A stretch of 51,914 nucleotides of DNA from Candidatus Poribacteria bacterium. GTDB taxonomy: Bacteria > Poribacteria > WGA-4E > WGA-3G. Under the pieces are notes generated by a model, which did not search any database, was not told the origin of the DNA, and worked only from the letters and a program-made list of their open reading frames with translations. The stretch spans positions 1 to 51,914 of the forward strand of contig JAJEJA010000056.1 of the NCBI GenBank assembly GCA_022828145.1. The letters are read 5' to 3'. The position numbers and the translations under genes are program-made. This document shows positions 33,073 to 41,073 of this stretch, one piece after another. Within the stretch, counting starts at the first letter, position 1, and every line of letters starts with the position of its first letter.

Positions 33073-33912
33073 TTATATTTTATAGAAATCCAAAGCGTTC
33101 TGGTAAAAGAGTCGGTTTTTTTCAGTATCGGATGCATCATCAACTACCGAGAGGAGTGCTTCAAACCACTCGGAATACTTGGCAGCTAAGGTGCATACGG
33201 GCCAATCACTACCAAACATAAGTCGGTTATATCCGAATATCTCAACAAGATGTTGAATGTACGGTTTGAGTTCTGCAGCTGTCCAATTTGCGGTTGCGGT
33301 TGACACAATACCAGATACTTTGCAATGTACATTTTGAAAAGCGGCGAGTTTTTTCATGTGGGTTGCCCACGGTTCAAACTCGTCGTCTTTTATATTTGGA
33401 CCCCCACAATGGTTGACAGCATGCATGATGTTAGGTGTTGCTTCAACTAACGTTATGGCAGCTGGAAGTTGATCATGTTTAGCACAGAGTTCAAATGAAA
33501 GGTTATACTTCGCTAACAATCTCACACCATTAATCAGTTCGGGGGTTGCGTAGAATGCGTTGTCGGGGTTATGCCATGCCATCCTGCGGATACCCACAAC
33601 AAGACTATATGCAACGAGTTTTTCAAGTGTTGTTTCTACATCAGGTTTTTCGAGCGGCGCAGCGGCTGCAATTGCACCTATCATTCCATCTGTTTCAGCA
33701 ATCTGTGTCAGCCATTCCACCTCCTTGATAACATCTGTCTCAGCAGGATCACCTTCAACGTGAACCGATTTTACAACGTTAATGTCCCCTATAGCGTTCC
33801 GATAGTCTTCTGAAGTGTATTTCTGTTGCAGAAGATCAAATCCATCTAACCAAGGATATTCTAAATTGGATGTATCCCAAAGGTGTTGGTGTGTGTCAAT
33901 GATTTTTAGCAT
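33073..33912 (-). CDS. amidohydrolase family 2 protein
   Basis: A 279-residue TIM-barrel metal-dependent hydrolase: D-T-H-Q-H-L-W-D at the N-terminus gives the H-x-H metal pair, H-C-G-G-P-N a later ligand, and L-M-F-G-S-D-W-P-V the family's aspartate block. Relatives act on lactones or aromatic acids. The frame is open 27 codons further upstream, but those codons run through a palindromic repeat element, and GAAGGACACGG stands before ATG 33912. Confidence 0.9.
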   Translation of the reverse strand: MLKIIDTHQHLWDTSNLEYPWLDGFDLLQQKYTSEDYRNAIGDINVVKSVHVEGDPAETDVIKEVEWLTQIAETDGMIGAIAAAAPLEKPDVETTLEKLVAYSLVVGIRRMAWHNPDNAFYATPELINGVRLLAKYNLSFELCAKHDQLPAAITLVEATPNIMHAVNHCGGPNIKDDEFEPWATHMKKLAAFQNVHCKVSGIVSTATANWTAAELKPYIQHLVEIFGYNRLMFGSDWPVCTLAAKYSEWFEALLSVVDDASDTEKNRLFYQNALDFYKI

Positions 33913-33921
33913 CCGTGTCCT

Positions 33922-34014
33922 TCCATTTTTGAACAGTATGTTTTCTGAAGCAAGAACGGCACTCGGAGAATGCCTACTACTATTAAGGTTCATGTTTGAA
34001 CAGTATGTTTTCTG
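33922..34014 (+). repeat. palindromic element between 20-bp direct repeats
   Basis: The CTCCG-loop palindromic element (33953-33987; on the minus strand GGCATT-CTCCG-AGTGCC) lies between two perfect 20-base copies of TTTGAACAGTATGTTTTCTG (33928-33947 and 33995-34014), extendable to about 26 imperfect bases. Start-to-start distance is 67 bases. The arrangement looks like an insertion that duplicated its target. Confidence 0.8.
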
Positions 34015-34165
34015 GAGGTATTATATCACACAGTATAGGATTAAAACCAATACCTTCTCATTTTCTACAATAACGCCTTGCTATAGCTTAACTTTTGTGT
34101 AATAATTAGACAAGACACATGTTGATATGATGCACACTGAAAATCCAGAATAGGATGTGGGCACT

Positions 34166-35230
34166 ATGAATATTAAAACGACAAAGAATATCTCCCATGC
34201 CCTTATCATTTCTATCGGGGTACATATCCTACTGGTTTCCCTCATGATAGGATTACACAAGACCAAACCTATTCTGATTGAGGACTTGACATTCCTTGAA
34301 ATATCAGAGATGCCTAAACAACGTGCAATACGTACCTTAAAGCGAAAAAACTTATCCCCATCCAAATTTACACCTGTCAAGCAAGAACAGATTGAAAATG
34401 TCGTAAGTACCCATATTCCTACCTTATCAAAAACCACGCAAATTATACATAGAAACCCAATAACACCTCTACGTGGTTTTTCTCTGCCGGAACCACGCAC
34501 TTTAGGCATGAACAATGCAGGTATAAACGCACCAGTACCATCAATCAGTGAAGGTATTGCAACTGGATATGGATTAGGTAGATTCAAACCACAAACCGTA
34601 GTTCGGAATGTAACACGAAATTCTTTCATGCCACTTATGGACGATACGCTTGCAAGTATCGGAGACCTACCGTTACCCAACGTCATTTTAGCAAGAATAG
34701 GACAACACATTGTAACAAACCGAACGAAAGATGTCGTTGACATCGTTTTCATCATAGACGGCAGCGGTAGCATGAAAGATAACATCAATGCAGTCAGAAA
34801 CCATCTCAACCGAATGACAGACCTATTTGATGTGGCACAGCTTGATTTTACAATCGGAATTGTTATCTTCAGAAACAGTGCTGCATATAATATGTTGGGA
34901 TGGGATTTTGAAGTTATTCCACAAACCCGGTCCGTTCCTAAGATACGCAGAGCACTCACACAAGTGAAGTGTCGCGGTGGAGAAAAAGCTGTAGATGCGC
35001 TGATACGCGCTGCGGATGAAGTTCAGTACAGAAAAAACGCCGATGTTCACTTCATTCTGATTACAGATGAATACGTTAGCGGAAACTATACAGCAAGTGA
35101 TGTACTTCAGAAGATGAAGAAATGCAACATTAAAGTGGATGTTGTTGGTCTTGATGAACCTTTCCAGAAGTTCATTACACGCACAACTGGAGGGATATGG
35201 CTTCCCATCGCAAGTTTAGGCATACATTAG
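34166..35230 (+). CDS. membrane-anchored VWA-domain protein
   Basis: A 354-residue protein. A short N-terminus is followed by one hydrophobic segment (H-A-L-I-I-S-I-G-V-H-I-L-L-V-S-L-M-I, about 9-26), a linker of about 160 residues with basic and proline-containing stretches, and a von Willebrand A domain from about residue 190 (V-D-I-V-F-I-I-D-G-S-G-S-M-K-D) with the MIDAS motif D-x-S-x-S present as D-G-S-G-S. It likely faces the periplasm and binds a partner through the metal site. AGGATG before ATG 34166 decides against a GTG at 34157. A possible promoter TTGCTA-16-TAATAA lies at 34078-34105. Confidence 0.8.
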   Translation: MNIKTTKNISHALIISIGVHILLVSLMIGLHKTKPILIEDLTFLEISEMPKQRAIRTLKRKNLSPSKFTPVKQEQIENVVSTHIPTLSKTTQIIHRNPITPLRGFSLPEPRTLGMNNAGINAPVPSISEGIATGYGLGRFKPQTVVRNVTRNSFMPLMDDTLASIGDLPLPNVILARIGQHIVTNRTKDVVDIVFIIDGSGSMKDNINAVRNHLNRMTDLFDVAQLDFTIGIVIFRNSAAYNMLGWDFEVIPQTRSVPKIRRALTQVKCRGGEKAVDALIRAADEVQYRKNADVHFILITDEYVSGNYTASDVLQKMKKCNIKVDVVGLDEPFQKFITRTTGGIWLPIASLGIH

Positions 35231-35239
35231 CACTTTTGA

Positions 35240-36823
35240 ATGTTTTTTCAAAATTTTCTTCAATCTCTACTACAAGAACCCAAAAAATCCGATACAGCGG
35301 ATACACTTAATAAAGAGCATTTTTTCCATGCTTGTTGGTTAACCCTTGTTTTCCTCATCGTCTGCGGCTATGGGGCGATTCACCATGAAATGTGGCGCGA
35401 TGAAATTCAAGCATGGTTATTAGCAAGAGATAGTACATCCATCTTTAATCTATTCGCGAATATGAAATATGAGGGACATCCAGCACTATGGCACCTCTGC
35501 TTAATGCCGCTCAGTCGCATCTCTGCTTCCCCCGTGATGATGCAGATATTCCATCTGCTGATTGCAGCGACAACTGTATTCCTATTTGCGCGTTATGCAC
35601 CCTTTCATTTATTGATTAAGTTTCTCTTTGCTTTCGGATACTTTGCCCTATATGAGTATGCAATTGTGGCAAGAAACTATGCCATTGGCGTTCTGCTTAT
35701 CACCATCTTCTGCGTGCTCTATAAAGATCGGTATAAACGTTTTGTATGGATTGGTTTCATCTTGATTCTGCTTGCACATACCAGCGTGCATGCCTTAATT
35801 GTTACAATTGCAATCGGTATTGCACTCTTATGTGAATGCCTCTACTTTCACTACTACAAAAAAGAAATATCAATTGATAATAGACAACGTGTATGGATAG
35901 GGTTTGCCTTAATAGGGTTTGGTATTCTTACGGCTGTCATTCAACTCAATCCACCGGCAGATAGTGGATTCGCGACGGCTTGGAATTTTAAGTTTGATTT
36001 TCAACGTGTTAACAATATCGTCAAAATCCTCACAAATGCGTTCTTACCGCTCCCAAGAGCTGCGATGGGTTTTTGGAATAGTCACCAACTACACGTTTCT
36101 CCGTTCTTTCAGTTTATCCGATTACCTCTGTGTTATCTTTTCATATTCTGGTGTATCCTCCGTTTCCTAAAACGTCCGACAGCTCTCATCATCTATTTGA
36201 TAGCAACAGTTGGACTGCTTTCATTCTTCTATGTCAAGTATGGCGGCAGTATGCGTCATCACGGATTCTTATTTTTTACATTCATTCTCACGAGTTGGAT
36301 ATGCAATGATTGTCCTGAGATTAAATTTCCTTTTGACAAGGTCAGCACAGTAGCGCAATCGTTCTTCGGCAATGTATTCATCATACTCCTTGTATTTCAC
36401 TTCCTCGGTGGTATAACCGCTCTTACTTCAGATGTTCAGTATGTATTCTCACACGGAAAGAGAACTGCTGAATACATAAAAGCACAAGGTATAGAGGATA
36501 TGATGATGGTCGGGGACACAGATTTTGCTGTCAGTACCGTCGTTGGATATCTAAAAAAGAAGGAAGTATTCTACTCAAAAGGTAGCCGATTCGGATCCTT
36601 TGTCAGATGGGACAAAGCCAGAACACACGGTGTTTCAAACGAAGAGATCATCAGAGAAGCGGTTGTGTTAAGCACGAAGTATATGCAGGATATACTCATA
36701 ATCATGAATCGTGTTCTGGAAGAGGAATTAGTAGAACAGTATCAACTGACTTTACTAACAAAATTCACCGGTTCAACCATAGGCGATGAAGGTTTTCATC
36801 TTTATAGACTTCAATTACCTTAA
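35240..36823 (+). CDS. polytopic membrane protein, GT-C glycosyltransferase-like
   Basis: A 527-residue protein with about ten hydrophobic segments. After the first one comes H-E-M-W-R-D-E-I-Q-A-W, an acidic loop of the D-E type seen in lipid-linked GT-C sugar transferases, and then Y-E-G-H-P-A-L-W-H and V-A-R-N-Y-A-I-G-V-L, blocks I recall from uncharacterised membrane proteins of this style. The C-terminal 120 residues are soluble-looking. It starts nine bases after the VWA gene stop without a clear ribosome site, so it may be translated by coupling. Confidence 0.65.
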   Translation: MFFQNFLQSLLQEPKKSDTADTLNKEHFFHACWLTLVFLIVCGYGAIHHEMWRDEIQAWLLARDSTSIFNLFANMKYEGHPALWHLCLMPLSRISASPVMMQIFHLLIAATTVFLFARYAPFHLLIKFLFAFGYFALYEYAIVARNYAIGVLLITIFCVLYKDRYKRFVWIGFILILLAHTSVHALIVTIAIGIALLCECLYFHYYKKEISIDNRQRVWIGFALIGFGILTAVIQLNPPADSGFATAWNFKFDFQRVNNIVKILTNAFLPLPRAAMGFWNSHQLHVSPFFQFIRLPLCYLFIFWCILRFLKRPTALIIYLIATVGLLSFFYVKYGGSMRHHGFLFFTFILTSWICNDCPEIKFPFDKVSTVAQSFFGNVFIILLVFHFLGGITALTSDVQYVFSHGKRTAEYIKAQGIEDMMMVGDTDFAVSTVVGYLKKKEVFYSKGSRFGSFVRWDKARTHGVSNEEIIREAVVLSTKYMQDILIIMNRVLEEELVEQYQLTLLTKFTGSTIGDEGFHLYRLQLP

Positions 36824-36841
36824 AATATTCACAGAAAATCT

Positions 36842-36880
36842 GTAGGAGCGATCTCCGAATCGCGACCTGTCGGGAATCGG
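36842..36880 (+). repeat. GTAGGAG-type palindromic element pair upstream of def
   Basis: A 27-base unit (GTAGGAGCGAT, CTCCGA, ATCGCGACCT) at 36842-36868, in which GCGAT and ATCGC pair around CTCCGA, is followed at once by GTCGGGAATCGG, the truncated half of the second variant found at 37697-37721. The 27-base unit recurs as a perfect inverted copy at 37656-37682, on the other side of def. Confidence 0.8.
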
Positions 36881-37087
36881 CCAGAATCATGTTAACTGGC
36901 TTCCTATAATGAATTTAGCGGTTAATGCCAAAAACTTTACGCATACATTCCAATTATTTTCCTTGACATGGTCCGCTATTGATGTTAAGATATTTAAAAT
37001 CTTTATATTCTCCTACAGAGAATTAGCATTTATCCAGTTTATGACATTACAGAAAAGGAAAAGTAAAAACAACATTCAGAATAACGT

Positions 37088-37633
37088 ATGGAAGAAATAC
37101 CACGATTACCAAAAACAGAACCATTACAATTGCGCTACTACGGCGATCCTGTCCTACGAAAAAGAGCTGAACCCGTAAACGAAATTACAGACGTAGAACG
37201 GCTACTTGCAGATGATATGTTAGAAACGCTCTACGCTGCATTCGGAATCGGTCTCGCTGCAACACAAGTCGGCATCTTAAAACGATTTATCATTGCTGAT
37301 ATAGGCATAGTGGAAGACGAAGAAGAATTTGAACCTCTTGGACTATTCAACCCCGAAATAATCAGTGTTGAAGGGGAGTGTGTACTTGAAGAGGGATGCC
37401 TAAGTATTCCCGATTTGCGAGCAGAGGTGAAAAGACCTGAGCAGATTGTCGTCAACGCAATGAACATTGACGGCGAAGATATTCAGATTGAAGCAGACGG
37501 TCTCCTTGCCCGCGTAATTCAACATGAAATAGACCATCTCAACGGAATTCTCTTTATTGACAGGATCAGTGGCATAAAAAGACAACTCCTTAGAGACGAA
37601 TTGAAGATTATACAGCAAGCGGAACGACCATAG
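37088..37633 (+). CDS. def: peptide deformylase
   Basis: A 181-residue metalloenzyme that removes the formyl group from nascent proteins. All three motifs are present: G-I-G-L-A-A-T-Q-V-G, E-E-G-C-L-S (Cys ligand) and Q-H-E-I-D-H-L-N-G (two His ligands and catalytic Glu). Length is normal. No ribosome site is seen near the ATG; an AAAGGAAAAG block lies about 20 bases too far upstream. The usual partner fmt is not adjacent. The gene is framed by inverted copies of a palindromic repeat. Confidence 0.96.
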   Translation: MEEIPRLPKTEPLQLRYYGDPVLRKRAEPVNEITDVERLLADDMLETLYAAFGIGLAATQVGILKRFIIADIGIVEDEEEFEPLGLFNPEIISVEGECVLEEGCLSIPDLRAEVKRPEQIVVNAMNIDGEDIQIEADGLLARVIQHEIDHLNGILFIDRISGIKRQLLRDELKIIQQAERP

Positions 37634-37655
37634 GGACAGTCCAGACTAAATATAT

Positions 37656-37721
37656 AGGTCGCGATTCGGAGATCGCTCCTACCAATACTCAGTTCTGTAG
37701 GAGGGAACTCCGATTCCCGAC
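37656..37721 (+). repeat. GTAGGAG-type palindromic elements downstream of def
   Basis: 37656-37682 is the exact reverse complement of 36842-36868. 37697-37721 is a second variant: GTAGGAG, GGAA, CTCCGA, TTCC, CGAC, in which GGGAA pairs with TTCCC. Flank and CTCCGA loop are the same as in the first variant while the stem differs on both sides in a compensating way. Confidence 0.82.
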
Positions 37722-37771
37722 TATTGATGACACACAATGTTAGAATAGACAATCCATTAGGATGTGAACAG

Positions 37772-38605
37772 ATGTTACCCGAACTATTACAAACAAAGGT
37801 AGATAGACTCTACGATCAATTGCAGGACTATAAGAAGGTTATCGTTGCTTTTTCTGGTGGGGTTGATAGCACATTCCTTGCAGAAGCCGCACAAAACGCT
37901 TTAGGAGAAAACGCACTCGCTGTAACCGCAATCTCTGATTCATATCCTGTAAGAGAAATGCGTGCTGCACAAGATATCGCAAAACAGATCGGCATACGGC
38001 TTGAAACTGTTCATACAAAAGAATTAGATTTAGAAGGATACGCAAGCAATCCTACCAATAGATGTTTTTTCTGTAAGACAGAATTATTTGATAGATTGCA
38101 ACCCATCGCTGAAAAATATGATGTGGGAACCATTATCTACGGTGCTATTCCTGATGATGTCGGCGACCACAGACCAGGAATGGACGCAGCTAAAAAGATG
38201 GGGATTCAAGCACCCCTAATAGATGTCGACTTAACGAAAGCAGAGATACGCGAAATCTCAAAAGAATGGCAACTACCAACCTGGGATAAACCCGCGTTTG
38301 CTTGTCTATCGTCCCGGTTCCCTTACGGGATGCGTATCACAAGGGAACTGCTCCGACAGGTTGATGCAGCAGAACAGTTTCTATACGACTTAGGAATACG
38401 ACAATTCCGAGTCAGACACCACGGTGAACTCGCTCGTATTGAATTGGATGCAGAAGAAATAAATTTACTACGTCAGAAAGAAACAAGAAAACAAATTAAC
38501 CTATATTTCAATGAAATCGGATATGGACACGTCACACTTGATTTGCAAGGGTATCGTTCCGGTAGTCTCAATGAAGGAATTAAAAAAATCATCACTGGCT
38601 CGTAA
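37772..38605 (+). CDS. larE: ATP-dependent sacrificial sulfur transferase LarE
   Basis: A 277-residue PP-loop ATPase: F-S-G-G-V-D-S-T near the N-terminus, N-R-C-F-F-C-K-T-E-L-F in the middle, and W-D-K-P-A-F-A-C-L-S-S-R-F-P-Y-G holding the cysteine equivalent to the sulfur donor of Lactobacillus LarE. LarE makes the pincer nickel cofactor of lactate racemase and relatives. No larB or larC is nearby. M-L-P-E-L-L at 37772 matches usual LarE starts; ATG 37727 upstream is also in frame. Confidence 0.9.
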   Translation: MLPELLQTKVDRLYDQLQDYKKVIVAFSGGVDSTFLAEAAQNALGENALAVTAISDSYPVREMRAAQDIAKQIGIRLETVHTKELDLEGYASNPTNRCFFCKTELFDRLQPIAEKYDVGTIIYGAIPDDVGDHRPGMDAAKKMGIQAPLIDVDLTKAEIREISKEWQLPTWDKPAFACLSSRFPYGMRITRELLRQVDAAEQFLYDLGIRQFRVRHHGELARIELDAEEINLLRQKETRKQINLYFNEIGYGHVTLDLQGYRSGSLNEGIKKIITGS

Positions 38606-38676
38606 ATAAACATGGAGTCGGAAGGTGAAGAGACGGCACTCGGAGAATGCCTACTACTATTAAGGTTCGTAAATAA
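38600..38676 (+). repeat. palindromic element between short direct repeats
   Basis: The CTCCG-loop element at 38631-38664 lies between two copies of TCGTAAATAA (38600-38609 and 38667-38676), again 67 bases apart start to start as at 33922-34014. The left copy overlaps the larE stop codon. Weak similarity continues beyond the ten bases (GTCGGAAGGT against CTGGAAACGT). Confidence 0.7.
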
Positions 38677-38705
38677 GCTCTACTGGAAACGTAAAAAAGT
38701 CTAAT

Positions 38706-40043
38706 ATGTCCAACCAACAACAGAACCTCCCCCTAAAAGGTATTGAGTCATTCAGTTGGAAAAAATGGGATGCTTGCACACATTGTGGTCTCTGCCTTCC
38801 TACCTGTCCAACCTATCGCGAATTAGGATTAGAAACCGACTCTCCCAGAGGAAGACTATATCTGATGGGGAGTGCCTTCAAACAACAAGACCCAACACCC
38901 CTCACCGAAGATTGGCAAGAATACATTTACAGATGTTTGGATTGCAGAGCATGTGAGACCGCCTGTCCATCAGGTGTTCACTTCGGCGAACTCCTTGAGG
39001 AAGCACGCGCTATCTATGAACACAACGCACACCGACCCCTATCTTACCGTTTCTGGACAAATCTTGTTTTCAAACAGATACTCACCAGCAAGGAAAGGTT
39101 AGACTTGATCTTTGAATTGATGTGGCTATATCAAAGACTCGGAATTCGATGGTTCGTGCAAAAAACAGGATTCTTAAGACTCATGGGAAATATTGGAAAA
39201 ATGGAGTCCTTACTGCCAACAATACCCCATCCAAAACAGAAATATACCATACGTGATGTTACACCTGCTGAAGGTGAAACCCGCTACAGAGTGGGGTTCA
39301 TTCCTGGATGTATCATGAACCAGGTCTTCACTGAAACCAACTTGGCTACGATACGTGTTCTGACTGCAAACGGTTGCGAAGTTGTTACGCCACGAGATCA
39401 GACATGTTGTGGTGCACTTCATCTACATAACGGTGTACGCGATGTCGCAGCAGAACTTGCAAAACAGAATATTGACGCGTTTGAGAAAGAGAATTTGGAC
39501 GCCATCATCATCAACTCAGCAGGGTGTGGCGCAACTCTGAAAGAGTATAAAGCACTCCTCAAAAGTGAAGCAGATTACGCAGAGAAGGCACAGAATTTTA
39601 GCAACAAAATGCGGGACATAAGTGAATTCTTAGCCGAAATTGAGATGGTAACACCTAAAGGAGAAATACCGAAAAGAGTAACTTACGATGAACCGTGTCA
39701 TCTCTTACACGGACAACGGGTGAAATCACAACCCCGAAAAGTCTTACAAGCGATACCAGAGCTTGAATTGATCGAATTGTCAGAATCAGAATGGTGTTGT
39801 GGAAGCGCAGGTATTTATAATATCACGCAACCCGAACTTTCACAGGAGATACTTGAACGCAAAATGACACATATCGCAGATACGGATGCTGATATTGTCG
39901 CATCTGGAAATCCTGGTTGTTTACTCCAAATACAACTCGGAATTCAGAAACACGGTTTAGACATGAAAGCGATGCATCCCGTCACCCTCCTTGACTACGC
40001 TTACCGTAATATTCCTCCAAATGAATGGGTTGAAAATAACTGA
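38706..40043 (+). CDS. glcF: glycolate oxidase iron-sulfur subunit
   Basis: A 445-residue protein with two [4Fe-4S] ferredoxin motifs (C-T-H-C-G-L-C-L-P-T-C-P and C-L-D-C-R-A-C-E-T-A-C-P) and two CCG cysteine-rich domains (T-C-C-G-A-L-H and W-C-C-G-S-A-G), the layout of GlcF. It passes electrons from a GlcD-type flavoprotein to the quinone pool; no glcD or glcE is in the window. Related heterodisulfide-reductase-like subunits have the same motifs, but order and length fit GlcF. No clear ribosome site precedes the ATG. Confidence 0.88.
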   Translation: MSNQQQNLPLKGIESFSWKKWDACTHCGLCLPTCPTYRELGLETDSPRGRLYLMGSAFKQQDPTPLTEDWQEYIYRCLDCRACETACPSGVHFGELLEEARAIYEHNAHRPLSYRFWTNLVFKQILTSKERLDLIFELMWLYQRLGIRWFVQKTGFLRLMGNIGKMESLLPTIPHPKQKYTIRDVTPAEGETRYRVGFIPGCIMNQVFTETNLATIRVLTANGCEVVTPRDQTCCGALHLHNGVRDVAAELAKQNIDAFEKENLDAIIINSAGCGATLKEYKALLKSEADYAEKAQNFSNKMRDISEFLAEIEMVTPKGEIPKRVTYDEPCHLLHGQRVKSQPRKVLQAIPELELIELSESEWCCGSAGIYNITQPELSQEILERKMTHIADTDADIVASGNPGCLLQIQLGIQKHGLDMKAMHPVTLLDYAYRNIPPNEWVENN

Positions 40044-40086
40044 GGTGTGTGCAAAAAGAATTCAATCTCAAATATGTGCTTATAAA

Positions 40087-40110
40087 GTGGTAGGCACACG
40101 CCGTGTAACG
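40087..40110 (+). repeat. GTAGTA-type palindromic element, CGCC-loop variant
   Basis: GTGGTAGGCACACGCCGTGTAACG, a degenerate copy of the perfect palindrome at 45165-45189 (GGCACAC, GCC, GTGTGCC). It lies between glcF and the dcd promoter. Confidence 0.6.
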
Positions 40111-40127
40111 CTTCAGAAACAAAAAAC

Positions 40128-40156
40128 GTGACAACTTTGCAAATTAATGGTAATAT
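40128..40156 (+). promoter_or_regulatory. promoter placing dcd at the transcript 5' end
   Basis: GTGACA (40128-40133), 17 bases, TAATAT (40151-40156). The start point expected 6-7 bases later coincides with the dcd ATG at 40163, and there is no ribosome site before that ATG. The mRNA is therefore probably leaderless. TATAAT at 40156-40161 is too close to the ATG to be its -10. Confidence 0.4.
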
Positions 40157-40162
40157 TATAAT

Positions 40163-40762
40163 ATGGTTTTATCAAATGTAGACATACTACGATATATTAA
40201 TGAAAACAAAATAAGAATAACACCAGAACCTGATTTAGAAACCCAATTAGGGAGTTGCTCAATTGATTTCCGATTGGGGAACACATTTCAAGTTTTTGAA
40301 CATAGCAAATATCCTTATATTGATCTGAAGACAAAGATAGGGGTTGATGATTTGATGCGGAAAGTTGACGTCCCTAACGGTGAAGCATTTACGATGCAAC
40401 CGGGAGAGTTCGTTCTCGCAGCAACACAGGAAAAACTGGAATTAGCAGACGATGTGATGGCGAGGCTGGAAGGAAGAAGTAGCCTCGGTAGACTCGGAAT
40501 TATCGTTCACAGCACTGCAGGATTATTTGACCCAGGGTGGGTTGGAAACGCAACCTTAGAACTCGGTAACCTCGGACGCATGCCTGTCAAACTATATCCA
40601 GGGATGCGGATCTGTGCTTTTACATTTGAACCACTCTCTTCACCATCTACTTTACCTTACCGAGAAAAACCTGCAAATAAATACGCAGGACAAGATGGTC
40701 CTGAAACAAGCAAATTTGCTGAAGACGTGGAATTTCAAGACGAAGATGAAACAACTGCATAA
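40163..40762 (+). CDS. dcd: dCTP deaminase
   Basis: A 199-residue trimeric nucleotide hydrolase of the dCTP deaminase/dUTPase fold. G-S-C-S-I-D-F-R-L-G near the N-terminus, the active-site loop R-S-S-L-G-R-L-G, H-S-T-A-G-L-F-D-P-G-W and the catalytic glutamate in A-T-L-E-L are all present. It makes dUTP for thymidylate synthesis; bifunctional dUTPase activity cannot be excluded. The C-terminal tail is acidic. Confidence 0.94.
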   Translation: MVLSNVDILRYINENKIRITPEPDLETQLGSCSIDFRLGNTFQVFEHSKYPYIDLKTKIGVDDLMRKVDVPNGEAFTMQPGEFVLAATQEKLELADDVMARLEGRSSLGRLGIIVHSTAGLFDPGWVGNATLELGNLGRMPVKLYPGMRICAFTFEPLSSPSTLPYREKPANKYAGQDGPETSKFAEDVEFQDEDETTA

Positions 40763-41073
40763 TGGCTAATTCTGCTGAAATTTTGGGCAATTCTATGCCT
40801 AATAATTTAGCAGAAATATAAGGGTTGTATGTGTTTTCTATAAATGACTTGTAGATTAGAATCGTTGTTGTTATACAGAATATCAGTGTTTACTTTTACT
40901 ACATTGTCAATGGTCTGGTTTGTAAAACGTTGTGATTCATAGACCCAAAAATTGGCATAAACTTTGCATAGTCTATTATGTGATTCTTGTCAAATGCAAT
41001 AAATTACACATTTGATCTGACGAGACATCACGACTTAAAATTATGACATTTATTTCATTAGGAGGAAACGCGA
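40763..41073 (+). other. glnA upstream regulatory region
   Basis: A 311-base gap. TTCTGCTGAAATT (about 40769-40781) and AATTTAGCAGAA (about 40804-40815) form an imperfect hairpin after dcd without a T-run. The sigma54 promoter is at 40953-40968. I see no clear NtrC dyad, though the AT-rich stretch between could hold a diverged one. AGGAGGAAACGCG precedes glnA. Confidence 0.6.
40953..40968 (+). promoter_or_regulatory. sigma54 (-24/-12) promoter of glnA
   Basis: TGGCAT (40953-40958), five bases, TTGCA (40964-40968). The invariant GG and GC pairs are spaced exactly as in the consensus TGGCAC-N5-TTGC. The expected start is near 40980, about 95 bases before glnA. This implies nitrogen control through RpoN and an NtrC-type activator. 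Confidence 0.7.

Noticed and set aside
36909..37178. Plus-strand frame upstream of def
   Set aside because: It overlaps the def start out of frame, has no ribosome site and no coding character.
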